Source: Owenia fusiformis (lineage: Eukaryota > Annelida > Polychaeta > Sabellida > Oweniidae). From it: a stretch of 60,000 nt of DNA. The DNA lies in assembly GCA_903813345.2 (NCBI GenBank), contig CAIIXF020000002.1:14952467-15012466 (forward strand), read 5' to 3'. A program made the position numbers and the translations under genes. Positions 32,912 to 46,300 of this stretch are shown here, piece after piece (positions within the stretch are counted from its first letter, which is position 1; the number at the start of each line of letters is the position of its first letter). Below the pieces are notes generated by a model. The model did no database searches and was not told the DNA's origin. It saw nothing but the letters and a program-made list of their open reading frames with translations.

Positions 32912-35900
32912 GTGAATGGTCTAGGGGAACGTGGAGGTTACGGACAAGTTTGCTGCTTACTAGACAATCACATACGTTGCAGGAGAACTGCAGGGAATGC
33001 AAGCTACTCTAAACGCATACAAAAAACAGTACAACAAAGGAAGTTGAAATTGAACATTGACCATTCAGTAAGTTGAAACTAGTATGATGGCTTCTTATGT
33101 AATCTCTCTTCCCAAATATAAAGTAAATAGATTTGGAGAAAAACATAACATTACTAGTATGTTGTGGAAGATATACTTTCCTATGCCATATCTATACACA
33201 ACACAATGTGTGTCCACATAGTTTTAAACACTGGACAAATTTTTATCAAAGACCCGATGCAAAGTTTGAAAATATGCTTTTATTTGTGACTTCTCCAAAA
33301 AGGATTGGTAAATTGATTGGTAAATATGGTGAACTGAATTCAACATTGTTTTTCTTTTGAAACAATTATTGAAACTTTCAGTTTGTCTCTCTTGTCTTTA
33401 TTGTTCAAAATGAAAGATGATTTCTGTTTCAGGCCAGGCATATATACATCTGTGACTACCACAAGAATATGATTCAGAACGTTCGTCAAAAGCGTAAGCG
33501 TCGTGACAGCGATGATGATAGCGCATCACATGACCAGTATTATGATACCCCAGAGGTTTGTACATTCTATTGTACAGTCAGTGGTAATCTACTCAAGTGT
33601 CGCCTAGTATGTGATCAGGCGAACTGTAAGTGTTGCAAATAATTATGTACAAAGATGAGCCTTAGATGCGTAGCATGCTAACACAATAGACACGTGTGGC
33701 CTCATCTCAGGTCATCTCAGCGAGACGTTTGCACAAGGAAGACAGCGACACTTGTACGTCGTTTTCACAGATGTTACCCATTTTTTATGTCCCCACCACA
33801 TAGTGTGGGGCCATATTGTCGGCCTAGGCGCGTCCGTCCGTCCGTCCGTCGTACGTCCGGCAGTTTTCTCCAAAACCGCTACAGATATCACCTTCAAATT
33901 TTCAGGGATAACTTATGAGTGCATACATATGTGGATGACAAAATTTTAACTCGATACCTACTTCCTGTCGGCCATTTTGAAGTCAAATGCTAAAATCCTT
34001 GTCTGCAAAATTTAAGAAAAAAGGCTTCACAGTTGCTTTTAAAACTTTAACATCTTGTTCAGCTCACTTCATTCTAGATCTGATTAGGTTTTGGACCTGT
34101 TAGCTCAGTCATGGCAGCCATTTTTAATGTCTTAAGAAAAGTTAGCGTGCGATAATACTTTGTATCATATTGAATGGTGTTTTGGATTTTTCATACTTTA
34201 ACCATTTAGTAGCTTTATAAATAATTTCAGGTGTACTTTGTTGTAAAAGCCTTTGTTATTGTTAATGGTGGTTATATGTGATAATTTTGTAAAAAGAAAT
34301 CAGCAAAAACTCGTAATCACTTTTTTATTGTCGGCCATTTTGGATTTTTCCGTCCTAAAATCTTGTTTGTATAGTCTTGTCTACGCGTTTTCAGGTGAAC
34401 CGTTTGGTAGATCAATTTCAAATTTTCATGGATGATTCTTAGTATGAAAATCTAGATCTGATTAGTTTTTTGGCATTCTGGGTAAATGTCAAGGCGGCCA
34501 TTTTGGATTTTCCGTCCTAAAACCTTGTCGGTAAAGTCTTGTCTATGCATTTCCAGGTGAAGCGTTTGGTAGATCAATTTCATATTTTCAGGGATGATTC
34601 TTAGTATGAAAATCTAGATCTAATTAGTTTTTTTGCATTCTGGGTAAATGTCAAGGCACCCATTTTGGATTTTCTGTTCTAAAATCTTGTCAGTAAAGTC
34701 TTGTCTACACATTTTCAGGTGAACCGTTTGGTAGATCAATTTCAAATTTTCAGGGATGATTCTTAGTATGAAAATCTAGAACTGATCAGTTTTTTGACAT
34801 TCTGGGTAAATGTCAAGGCGGCCATTTTGGATTTTCCACCGTAAAATCATGTCTGTAAAGTCTTGTTTATGTGTTTTCTGGTTAACTGTTTGACGGAGTG
34901 GTTCTTAGTATGAAAATCTAGAACTAACTAATTTACAATTTAATTGTGGTATTTTATTTTTCAGATTGATTTTTTCCAAATGCCTGTCAACACGCTACGA
35001 AGGTACAAGCGTCACTATAAGCTTCAGACTAGGCCAGGACTGAATAAGGCACAGTTAGCAGAGGTAAGAAATAAAAACTAGATAGTTATTTTTGATTTAT
35101 GCTACAGTACAGACTTTCTCCTTTATACAATTGTTGATTACCGTATAAGTGGTAATTTTGCCTAATCATTTAATTTGCCTATTTCCTAATTTTTGCCAGG
35201 TTCCATATTGTCTTTATAATGTTATTCAATGGGACGTTTCTTGTCATTAGGAAAATTAAAATTAGGAAAATGATGAAATTTGACCATTCGGAAAATTAAC
35301 CACATGAATTAAATACCACTTATACAGTATTTTCTGTGGACATATCCATGAGCTCACATTCTCATATAGTAGTGACCTTTTGAAGTCACTTGTTCATCAG
35401 TCATTCATTCAGTCTCCATACCAGTGTACATGTGCATTCATCTGTCAATAATAGTGGCATGTTTTAAAATCTCTGTCGATACTATTCCAGTTATTATTTG
35501 TTTATAATGTAATGAAAAAAAGCCCAAATATGACCCTCGATTCAAAATCTCATCTATTTTCAAAGTAGCTGCTATTTTTATTTCAGAAATATCATGTTTT
35601 CAGCTCTTTTTGATCCTAAAAGTATTCCATCAATTTGCTTGAAATTACATGTACTAGTGTACAGATCTTTTATTTTATAGTTAAACAACAATTATTATAA
35701 TCTTTTGTAAAATATGTCTCAAAGATTCATAAAAGTACCGTGCGTAATGGGCTCACATGGTGTTGTGGTATAAGTAGAAAGGTGAAAGTGAAATATTTGA
35801 CATTTTTAATAGATATAGTAGAATATGACTTAACTAAGTAAAATGAGTAGGACACCAAGTCTTTATATTAGGATATTATTGAGAAAAAAATGACCACCAC

Positions 35901-36469
35901 AATTCTTAAGATGGCATTCTTATGATCAAAAGTAATTGCATTGGCATGCTTGAAAATCAGGCAGGCAGATCAGTGTCTTGAAGTTATGCAAAAAATTGTG
36001 AAATTTGCTTGAAAAAGATTTGCTTAAAAAGGTACCTTAGTCTATAGATTCAAAATTCAATATGTTAAACAATTTTACTTGAATTTCACTTTTTTGGCCA
36101 TTTGTCCAAACCTATTGCATTGTTTTGCTTGATATGTAAGTTAAGTTCTATAGGTAACCAATATATATAAGAAGTTTTTGAAAAATATCTTCTAAACAAA
36201 ATGGCAACCACTTTAGTTGTCGAAATATGACATTTTGTCCAAAAAGCAAAAAGCTTGAAATTTTTATTGAAAACATATATCACCATTTTTCACTTATCTT
36301 TAGACATCTTCTTTTAATTCGATTTTTGTATGTTTATTTTCAGACTGTTGCGAGACACTTTAAGACGATTCATGTAAATGAAAAGGAGGCTTTAACCTTC
36401 TTCATATATATGGCAAAGAACTATAAAAGTCGATTTGATCAGAAACACATGGAAAACTCCAACAGCTAG
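32900..36469 (+). CDS. SAP30L: SAP30/SAP30L, Sin3-HDAC corepressor complex subunit
   Basis: Coding exons are 32900-33067 (exon begins 32898), 33433-33555, 34965-35063 and 36344-36469. All junctions are phase 0 and the product is 171 residues. An N-terminal C2CH zinc finger uses C18/C19, C27, C63 and H66 (GYGQVCCLL to ICDYHK). A basic stretch RQKRKRRD is the likely nuclear signal and phosphoinositide/DNA-binding region. The Sin3-binding domain follows ([20 protein letters not shown], then AETVARHF and FIYMAK). Length is close to human SAP30L (183). The protein bridges Sin3 and HDAC in nuclear corepressor complexes. It is head-to-head with HMGB and tail-to-tail with the metalloprotease gene. 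SAP30 and SAP30L are vertebrate duplicates, so the symbol stands for the pre-duplication gene. Poly(A) signals are near 36480 and 37117. Confidence 0.95.
33785..34930 (+). repeat. Dispersed repeat with about six 160-bp units, SAP30L intron
   Basis: It opens with ccccaccacatagtgtgggg and a gtccgtccgtccgtcc run. Units then recur about every 163 bp, marked by cggccattttggattttcc near 34322, 34492, 34655 (variant) and 34816, with weaker copies near 33964 and 34115. A shorter relative of the opening lies at 32835-32860. The array ends 35 bp before exon 4. Non-coding. Confidence 0.7.
35138..35330. mobile_element. 193-bp palindromic MITE
   Basis: accgtataagtggtaatttt on the left is mirrored by taccacttatacagt on the right. 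The interior repeats ccta.tt.atttgcc phrases. It is in the intron before the last SAP30L exon. Confidence 0.6.
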
Positions 36470-37368
36470 TCCAAAATGAATAAAAGACAAGGACTGAATA
36501 TTCCCCCATCTTTAATTGGATGTATATGCCACATCATTACAGACAATATATGGGATGTGATCACATAGCATATTGGATCATTGTTCATTTCTGACAGAAC
36601 ATTGTGCCAATCTGTAATAGAAGATAATCTACATGAACGTTTATGCTTTATACTTTTTAACACATTTTTGTGGAATCTACTTGTGTTTTCCCAAAGAAAA
36701 CTAAATAATTTTTGGCCCTTACAGATTCATTTCTGTTCAAAATCTTTGTTTTGAAAAGTAGATCTTTGAACCAGGCCCTTTTCCTTCTCTAAAATTTCAA
36801 AGAAACATGATTTAAAGAAAGCCTGTAAAATTCTTAAATAAAAAGGTAAGAAAAAAGTTTTGATCGGGGAAATGAATGGAGTAAAAATTGGTGATGAGGT
36901 TCAATGCCTTCAGTTAGGTTTTATTTCTCATTTGAAAACGTGGCTCCAAAGTGGTCATAGTTGAATTAATTCCTCACTTCACTGAACTAGCAATCATATT
37001 GCCCCTTAAGCCTTTTAGCTGCAAACTCCAATAGTGTGTTTTAACTCTTGCATTTGTAAGGGCTTACATTGGTACTTGATTTAGTAACACATTTTGTATT
37101 TCTATTAAAATAGTAAAATAAAAACTTTGGATGGAAATCATGAAATGGAATGATGTTGATACCAGATTTTAATCATACCACCACATTTAAGATGTCACCC
37201 TCATTTTAATGTGTGTATGTAACATTTTTATTCTCTGTTATCATTCAAAATTTATTTCAACTCTTAGATCATCGATACTGTAGACACATTTTGTATTGTC
37301 ATTATTATTTTTTCAATATTTGTATTTAAGCATTTAGTCAGCAGATGAATATTACTTCAATAAGAAAG
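36470..37368. other. 3' UTR of SAP30L and short gap to the convergent MMP gene
   Basis: Plus-strand AATAAA signals are near 36480 and 37117. A minus-strand AATAAA is at 37227-37232 for the metalloprotease gene. The two transcripts therefore end within about 100 bp of each other. Confidence 0.6.
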
Positions 37369-40300
37369 TCACCTTATGAGTTTAGAAAATGTGTACCCAG
37401 GGACTGGGCAGGGTCTTGAAACTGGTGAACGTTGTCGGGAGAGGATACATGTTTTCCAACGAGATGCATAGTCAATAGATCGGCATGTGAATGTCCCCTC
37501 TCTAACACATTTTGATTGACAGTCCCCAATTGTCCCCACATTATTTATCACTTTGTCATTGTGTCCCCGTATGCATGCCCCAACTATTGTTTGCCAAGTA
37601 TATGTTCCTGCAAAAGAATAAAAAACAATACTGTCATCAGTTTGAAGGACTTGTGGTGGCACAGAAGGTCTGCAGAGATGTTTCACTATTCTTATCTGCA
37701 TATTTCCAGACACATTGCTTTATTGGCATTGATTTACAAATTATCAAGGATGTTCCTTGGTGTTACAATCTAGAACTGATTAGGTTTTGGGCATATGGTG
37801 GGTAACTTTTTTAATCAGCAAATTTTCAAACAGAAATTTTTCATTTCACAATTTTTAAAAGTATAGTTAAAGGGGCTCAACCTGGCTCATCTTGAAGTTT
37901 CTTACTAAAGACTCCTCAAATGTATAATTGAATAGTAGGAAGCTGTATCTCACACCATCGAAGTGAAGTTTAATAGTCCATCAATAGTGTACAGCAAAGT
38001 GGTCAGGATTCAATTTCTTGAGTATTTAAGTCTTGATTTTTATCAAAGCAATATAGTTTGTTAATCTATTTACCTCCATTATTCCCTCCACCATTTGGAC
38101 TGTTGGAGGAACACACTCCACAAGATTTCTTACAATTGGTTAACATGTATCGAGGTCTCTTGCTGCATTCTCCCGTCCTTTGCCAGTATGCACAGTGTTG
38201 GTTGTTGTCAATACATGTTTCACCTCAAAAGAAAATACTGTAAATGTTGGTCATTCAACTTCCCTGAATTATATATATCTTGAAAACTGATTATGCAAAT
38301 AGCCTAGTACTTTGTAACTCCAAGTATCAATAGAGAGGACATTACTGTACTTATTTTCAGTTTTAGTATGACTGAGCAATATTTACAATAAATTGCTAAA
38401 TTCAACTTCTTAATTGTTCTTCATATTATTGTTGTCAATATAATAAAATATACCCTGAAGCCCAGAGGACAGTTATGTTATTACTACCCTGTAATTAGGA
38501 TTGAAAATGTTTGAATTGATGCCCACAAGATCTTAATGGCCTCAAAAATAGCTGAAAAGCGAAGTTTTGATATGAAACAGATGCCAGCTACTTTTGATTA
38601 CAATTGGGCAGTTCACTTTTGAATACAATTGGCCAGCTCACTTTTGATCTACTGGTTCTGATTGACTAAGGCTAGATTTAATGGATCAACTCTTATATTA
38701 TTCAAATGGGGTAGATGAAGCTCTCTTTTAAAGAAGTGAAACTGTTGAAAATGGTACCCAATGTATGTGCGAGTGCTTGATTTGAAGATAATCTATAACT
38801 GTCCCTAAGTGAGATTACATGATAATATTGTAGCCGAGACAACACAAGTCCCAAGTCTGTATATTTACTCATAATTTCTTCATTTTTAAGAGTTAAGTAA
38901 CCACATTTTGCATACATAGACTATTCCCAGGAGATATCCTAACATAAAAATTTATTGAATCTAGTTATAGTTTTTCAGTTAAAAATAGGGAAACATTTGA
39001 TTTTGATTGGTCTATAACCAAAATTTGCCATTTTGTGCAACAAATGCAACATTTTGACGTTATTGATAAAAGTTTACTTTTGGTGTAATAACTTCAAAAT
39101 GACCAAATATTTTCTTATTCAGCACAAGTGTAACTGTTTTAGGTAATTCAGAAATTTCCAAGAAAAACGGTATGCAGAAACATGATATTTTAAATAAAAC
39201 AGGGCCAAAAACAACCCCTGAAAATGCCTGCATTATTTGAGATTTTGGGGTGTTTCAATGGCCTGAAAAGTTGATGGGGTATGGGGAGTAACATACCTTT
39301 TGGGCTTATTCCAGTTATCATTTTAATCAAATGAATGATGGCATGTTTGATATCATCTTTAACAGTTTAAGCTTCTAACACATGCTTCAATTTGGTACCC
39401 ATATTATGACGTCAGATGATTATTATGACTTCACAGTTGTACCAAACGACCTTAAATGGAAAAGGAAGCACCAAAATGCACCAAAATAATGGTGCGACTC
39501 CAACATTCTTTTGACAATTCACTACTTGCCACTATCAATGAATGCAAATCTCATTGCGGTATACTTCCAATGTATGATCTGATGACTGGCAAAAAATAAC
39601 TAGGATGATAGTTATTGTCAATAAAATTAGAGACACCATATTGCTATTAATATATATTATATTATCAATTACGTCAAAATGTTGCATTTGTTGCACAAAA
39701 TGGAATATTTTGATAAAAGATCAATCAAAATCAAATATTTCCCTATATTTAACAAATCAATTATAATCAAAACCAATAAAATTCTATGTTAGGATTTCTC
39801 CAAGGAATATGTATGCAAAATGTGGTTACTTAACTCTTAAGAGTGAAGAAATGAGAGTAAATATACAGACTTGGGACTTGTGTTGTCTCGCTACTATATG
39901 ATCCTATGATACATCCACATGGAATGGGCATTTTTAAAAGGACCAGGTATGGAATTTCACATGATTTTAGACAGTCATATATTTGACCACAAGTATTTTC
40001 TCACCATATCTCATCAAAATAATATGTTTTCCTCAAATTGAGGTCCCCAGGATAAATTAATCAATTTGACTGTCTGAAAAACCATGGATCATTCAAAATA
40101 TTGGGAATTATTTTCTAAAATGAACATTTTCTGATTTGAAAGACACAAAATTTTAGCTGAAAACAATGGACTGCATGAGCTATCCCTATTGGAAAATAAC
40201 GAGGGAAATGTTGTCTTCAGATTTATTTTATTTCAATGCCATTCCCCTTTCAGAAGTTACTGAGGTAGTGCAGGAGAAATTTTTATGTGGTTAAAATGAG

Positions 40301-43300
40301 AGACATTATCATTTTTTGGAAAATCTGATGAGGTAGCTAGGGTCCTAATCCAAGGTCAGAGAGTCAAATTGATGATTTTATCCTAGAGTCCTCAATTAAA
40401 GGAAAAGGTATCGTGAATAAGACATGTTGAATTTATGGTGAGAAAATACTCATTGCCATAGCATATGTGGTCTTGAGTTTATAACTTTTTACCTCCATTG
40501 CAGACGCCACATGATTTCTTGCAGAATTTCAGCATGTAGTTTGCACTCTTAGTGCATTCCCCAGTTCTCTGCCAGTATGCACAATGGATGTTTCTGTCCA
40601 CACATGTATTGCCTACAGGAAGTAGAGTTGTTTTTATTTATTATTTAATTATGTACGCTTAATAACAATATTGCCCTATTTGTTAACTCATTTGGATGGG
40701 ATGCATTTGACCATAGGTTCATGACATTTGGTATGATACTATTGGTATTCAGATTCTAGTGACATCAACTTACCTCCTCCCCCTATTGTTGGGCAGCTTT
40801 GTGTGTTACAGTTTCTGCTTTCTCTTGTATCACCAGAACATCTAGCATTGCTACAGGTCCTAGATCTTGACTGGACACCTGTGCCACATGACTTTGAGCA
40901 GCTACCCCACCTTGTCCATGGGCCAAGAACACCTGGAAAATGAATTGGATCTTGACTTTTTTGACTTGCATTATTGGCTGAAACACAGTATACCTTTAAG
41001 CTATGGATCTATTTAAATGTATGACAAATGTAATTATCACCCTAGTCAATTTGTAGCTTCTCCCATTAAACAGGCAATGCGCCTAGTTTTGAAGGAAAAA
41101 GGACAAAATATTATTTGAGACATGTTACTCACACACTATCAAATATGATAAAAACTTTAATTTGGGTCAATACTGAAGTGAAAAAAATTACTTGCATAGA
41201 AAACAACATTTGAAGTTCAGAGATCAAAAGAAGTGAATTACCACTTTTCACAAAGTGTAGGTTTTAAATAACTCTAAAAGATGGCGTATGGTTGAAAATT
41301 GTATCAAAAATGAATGGATAATTAATGCAACATCTTTCAATGGCATTGCTAAAAACTTGAATTATATGAATTGATAGATCAAAATTATTTTTTCATGATC
41401 TTGTGTCAACTCTGATGTGATCTGTTTGAGCTGTTTTTGGTGCCAAAATCAAGAATCAGGTACTTATTATTCAATTGGAATTACTATGAAGATCAAAAGT
41501 GAGACTTCAGTTACGCATTTTGTTGAATGAATGCAAAATGTCTGCATTGTTTATAGTGCACTTGATCAGCCTGAAACTCACCTGTACCCCCACCTCCTCC
41601 AATGGGACGACCGTATATGCTTCGAATGCCTTGGATATCATCTGTATACTCACCTGTACCCCCACCTCCTCCAATGGGACGACCGTATATGCTTTGAATG
41701 CCTTGGATATCATCTGTGTACTCACCTGTACCCCCACCTCCTCCAATCGGACGCCTGTATATGCTTCGAATGCCTTGGATATCATCTGTGTACTCACCTG
41801 TACCCCCACCTCCTCCGATGGGATGACCGTATATGCTTTGAATGCCTTGGATATCATCTGTGTACTCACCTGTACCCCCACCTCCTTCAATGGGACGACT
41901 GAATATGCTTCGAATGCCTTGGATTTCATCTGTGTACTCACCCATACCCCCACCTCCTCCAATGGGACGACTGAATATGCTTCGAATGCCTTGGATATCA
42001 TCTGTGTACTCACCTGTACCCCCACCTCCTCCAATCGGACACCTGTATATGCTTCGAATGCCTTGGATATCATCTGTGTACTCACCTGTACCCCCACCTC
42101 CTCCAATGGGACGGCCGTATATACTTCGAATGCCTTGGATATCATCTGTGTACTCACCTGTACCCCCACCTCCCCCAAAGGGATGACCGTATATGCTTCG
42201 AATGCCTAATGCCTTGGATATCATCTGTGTACTCACCTATACCCCCACCTCCTCCAATGGGACGACTGTATATGCTTCGAATGCCTTAGATATCATCTGT
42301 GTACTCACCTGTACCCCCACCTCCTCCAATGGGACAGCCGTATATGCTTCGAATGCCTTGGATATCATCTGTGTACTCACCTATACCCCCACCTCCTCCA
42401 ATGGGATGACTGTATATGCTTCGAATGCCTTGGATATCATCTGTGTACTCACCTGTACCCCCACCTCCCCCAAAGGGATGACCGTATATGCTTCGAATGC
42501 CTAATGCCTTGGATATCATCTGTGTACTCACCTATACCCCCGCCTCCTCCAATGGGACGACTGTATATGCTTCGAATGCCTTGGATATCATCTGTGTACT
42601 CACCTATACCCCCACCTCCTCCAATGGGACGACCGTATATGCTTCGAATGCCTTGGATATCATTTGTGTACTCACCTGTACCCCAACCTCCTCCAATGGG
42701 ACGACTGTATATGCTTCGAATGCCTTGGATATCATCTGTGTACTCACCTGTACCCCCACCTCCTCCAATGGGACGACTGTATATGCTTCGAATGCCTTGG
42801 ATATCATCTGTGTACTCACCTGTACCCCCACCTCCTCCAATGGGACGACCGTATATACTTTGAATGCCTTGGATGTCATCTGTGTGTAACTGCAAGTTGG
42901 GTTGGTATCCTCTGTAATAAGCATACATCACAGCATTCCTGACTTGGCTATGTAATAGTCCTATGGCATGTCCAAATTCATGGACTGCAACCCAGTACAG
43001 ATTTGTCCCTGCAAGTAGACATTGGTATAATATCAAAGTAGGTATGGTTTAAGTTGAGGGAGACGAACTTCTCATTTAGGAGACTAGAATATACATGTAC
43101 TAATACATCGATTTTTCTTTATACCATTATATTCCCTGATTATACCAAATAAAAATAGACAGGACTACTTTGTTGTTGGTCAATAGTTTATTGTACCTAA
43201 CAAAACGATAAACTACAATAGAAGTTACATATTGAAAGATGTTACGTAAAAATACAATAGAAATTCCATACCATTACAAATCATAAAAAGTAGTTACATA

Positions 43301-46300
43301 ATGGGATGATTTCATTTATCCCATGATTCTACTACTTCCCAGTGAATAACACCCGGGAATATTTTTGATATTGAAAAAAAATCGTATTGTCCCGCCCAAT
43401 TCCCTTCACGAAAATCGTATTTACCTCCCAATCCCGCTTAAGAAAATGGTATTCACCTCCTGGGAATTTTTGCCAAATAAACCCGAATTATAATCTCTTC
43501 ATCATGCTCTGACATAGACAGTCAACGTCCTAGAAATCTGAGCAATATGCGAATGCCCTGTGATGGACATGCATTCGTATTGTTCAATTTTTAAATTTCA
43601 AAATTTCATTTGTAGTTAAGTCATGTTTTGTAGACTAAATATACAGGGTGTTCCAAAAGTAACAGGACTGGTGCTGGCATTTTGTCAATTTTGCACTGAG
43701 TGTCTTCATATTTTCACAAATTATACTTTGCAGTATTGCAACTAAAATTATAAAGTTTCAGAAAAAATGATGAAATGCGGTTAGAGTTATGGTTACTATA
43801 GTAACATGATATCCTAATACCCGGGGCAACTTTTTTCTTGAAAATGTGATATCTAACATTTTTGTATTACTGAAGAAAGTATCTAATTCACCTAATATAA
43901 TACAACATTTCTTGTTTATTTTATTAATTACTTTGTTGTAAAGATGTTGCTATACAACTCAGATTCAAGTATAATTTCATAATGATAGTAATATTTATTC
44001 AATTTCTTGGAATATCACTATGTATAACAGTTCGAACAATCCACGGTTGAGTTTTTGAAAATACCTAATTTGAAGCCAATCATCCACCTTGATAGCGCGC
44101 CTGCCCGCAGGCCACTATTAAATACCTTGCAGCTATAGAGGAGCTAGGTCTTGAGGTCTAGAGCCATGCACCATACTCTTCTGATCATGCATATCTAATT
44201 TTGACTTATATTGAGAACGGAATGCTAATCAGTGCTGTAAGACCGTTAAAGATGAGAATGACCTTCTCCAAATTGTCCAATCGACCCTGCGTGACATGTC
44301 CTCAAATGGGTTCACTCATGTGTTTGGGTCATGGATACAGAGTACTACTCTTGTACTGACCAAAGAGGAGCCTATTTTTCAAAGTAGAGGATACATAGGA
44401 ATATCAAATGATGTAAAACAAATGTAATTTCCACCAGTTGTTGCATTTCAATTTTGATATGGCATGTACAAAATAATATGGGTTGTACAAAATGCTTAAT
44501 GTCTCTGTAACTATTTGCGTGGAATGTTGCCCCGGGTATTGCGATGTCATGTTACTATAGCAACCATAACTCTACCAGAGTTTCATATATTTTGTTGAAA
44601 CTTTGCGGTCTTAGTAACGACATATGGAAGTACATTATGTTAAATTTTGAAGACGATTGGTGCATATTTAACAAAATGCCAGCACCAGTCCTGTTACTTT
44701 TGGAACACCCTGTATAGTCTGGTTTTGTTCCATACAAAAATCAGATATGGATTGTGAACTAATGATTTTAGGTCACGCATATCATCCTTGTGGCAATATG
44801 ATATTTCCCTCTGGGCCCTCGGGAAATATCATATTGTCCCTCGGAATAAAACCCATATTGAATCCCTCCTTGTAAATAACCTCTATGAATACCATGAAAT
44901 GGTATTGCCATCTAAGTACTGTTTACTCACCATAAAAGATTGTAATATAGAGTGTGAGAGGCTAATTGCATAACTATGTACAAAATTACTTATATATTAC
45001 AAAAGCAACAATTAGAGCTAAAATAATATACTATTCTAGTACCTTGCCGACTTCTCTCAGTCCATGTTTCACTCTCATCAAAATGTATATATCCACCCCG
45101 GGGTAATGCAGCATGGGCCAAAACTTTTCCTCGTCCATCAAACGGTGATCCATGTCCGTGACTGTAGGATGCAAATCTGATGTTTAGGGTTGCATCATTT
45201 GTGTAGACACGTTGGAAACGTAGATTTGTAACATCTGACCAAGCCTGAAAGTGTTTCAATATCTGACTAAAACAGTAAACACAACCAGACAAAAGTGAGG
45301 ATATGAAAAGCAAATTCACATAGACTGTCCATACCTTGAAAAAATGCACATAAACTGTTCATACTTTGAAAAGCAAATTCACATAGACTGTTCATACCTT
45401 GAATGCTTTGGCAATTACTGAGTCAACTTGGGGTCGAGGTAGATCCGGGGTGTGATTATGTATCTTGTATGTGAGCCTACCTCGTGGCCAGCTACCTGGA
45501 AAATATAAACAGTATCAAATGTTTTACTCCGATCCCTTGTTTGTTTCCATCACTGATTTCCGATCGCTCCTGTCTCCAAAATATCAACTTAAAGCCTGTT
45601 ATTATATGGAAGCATCTCTGATACATACTAGTAACATATATCGGGGTCCGCGCATTATACCGAAACCCATTATACCGACGTGCATTACACCGAAACCCAT
45701 TATACCGACGTGCATTACACCGAAACCCATTATACCGACGTGCATTACACCGAAACCCATTATACCGACGTGCATTACACCGAAACCCATTATACCGACG
45801 CGCATTGTACTGAAAGGCGTTATACCGAATGCCATAATACCGTATTGTACCGAAAAGTTTTCCTGCGTGTAACTATCTGCTTGTAACCTTTAAGAGGCAA
45901 TGCAAACGCAAAGTTAGCGAACACATATTTAAAGTTTATAAAATTTCAAGTTTAATACGTGATATTCATTAATCAGAATTGACGAAAATCCTTACAAACG
46001 ACAGAACATCTATTTTTTAGACTCAGAACAATCTGTCATCGTTTCGAGTTTCTTGTCTTAATTTACGGATCCCTTTTCGAGGTCTCAGAGATGCGAACTG
46101 ACAACATTACGTACATTTTATGATATGAAATAGCTAGCCACATTTAAACGTATACAACGCTCAACGCACCATTGGAAAGCTTATCTCGTCCTCTTTAATC
46201 TCCTTTCTAACAGAAGTAAATCAATCGTTACGCATTAAACAAAACATTTTTTGCTGACAACACTATATATGATTTGAAATAGCTAGACACATATACAGCT

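Noticed and set aside
41499-42942. Long frames on both strands in the 72-bp array (Pro-rich, Cys/His-rich and Gly-rich versions)
   Set aside because: A 72-bp period keeps several frames open. Only the minus frame continuous with the MMP catalytic exon is supported, and even that only up to the first frameshift.
45465-45886. Repetitive frames with [10 protein letters not shown] and HYTETHYTD repeats
   Set aside because: They come from the 15-bp intronic array, whose period is a multiple of three.
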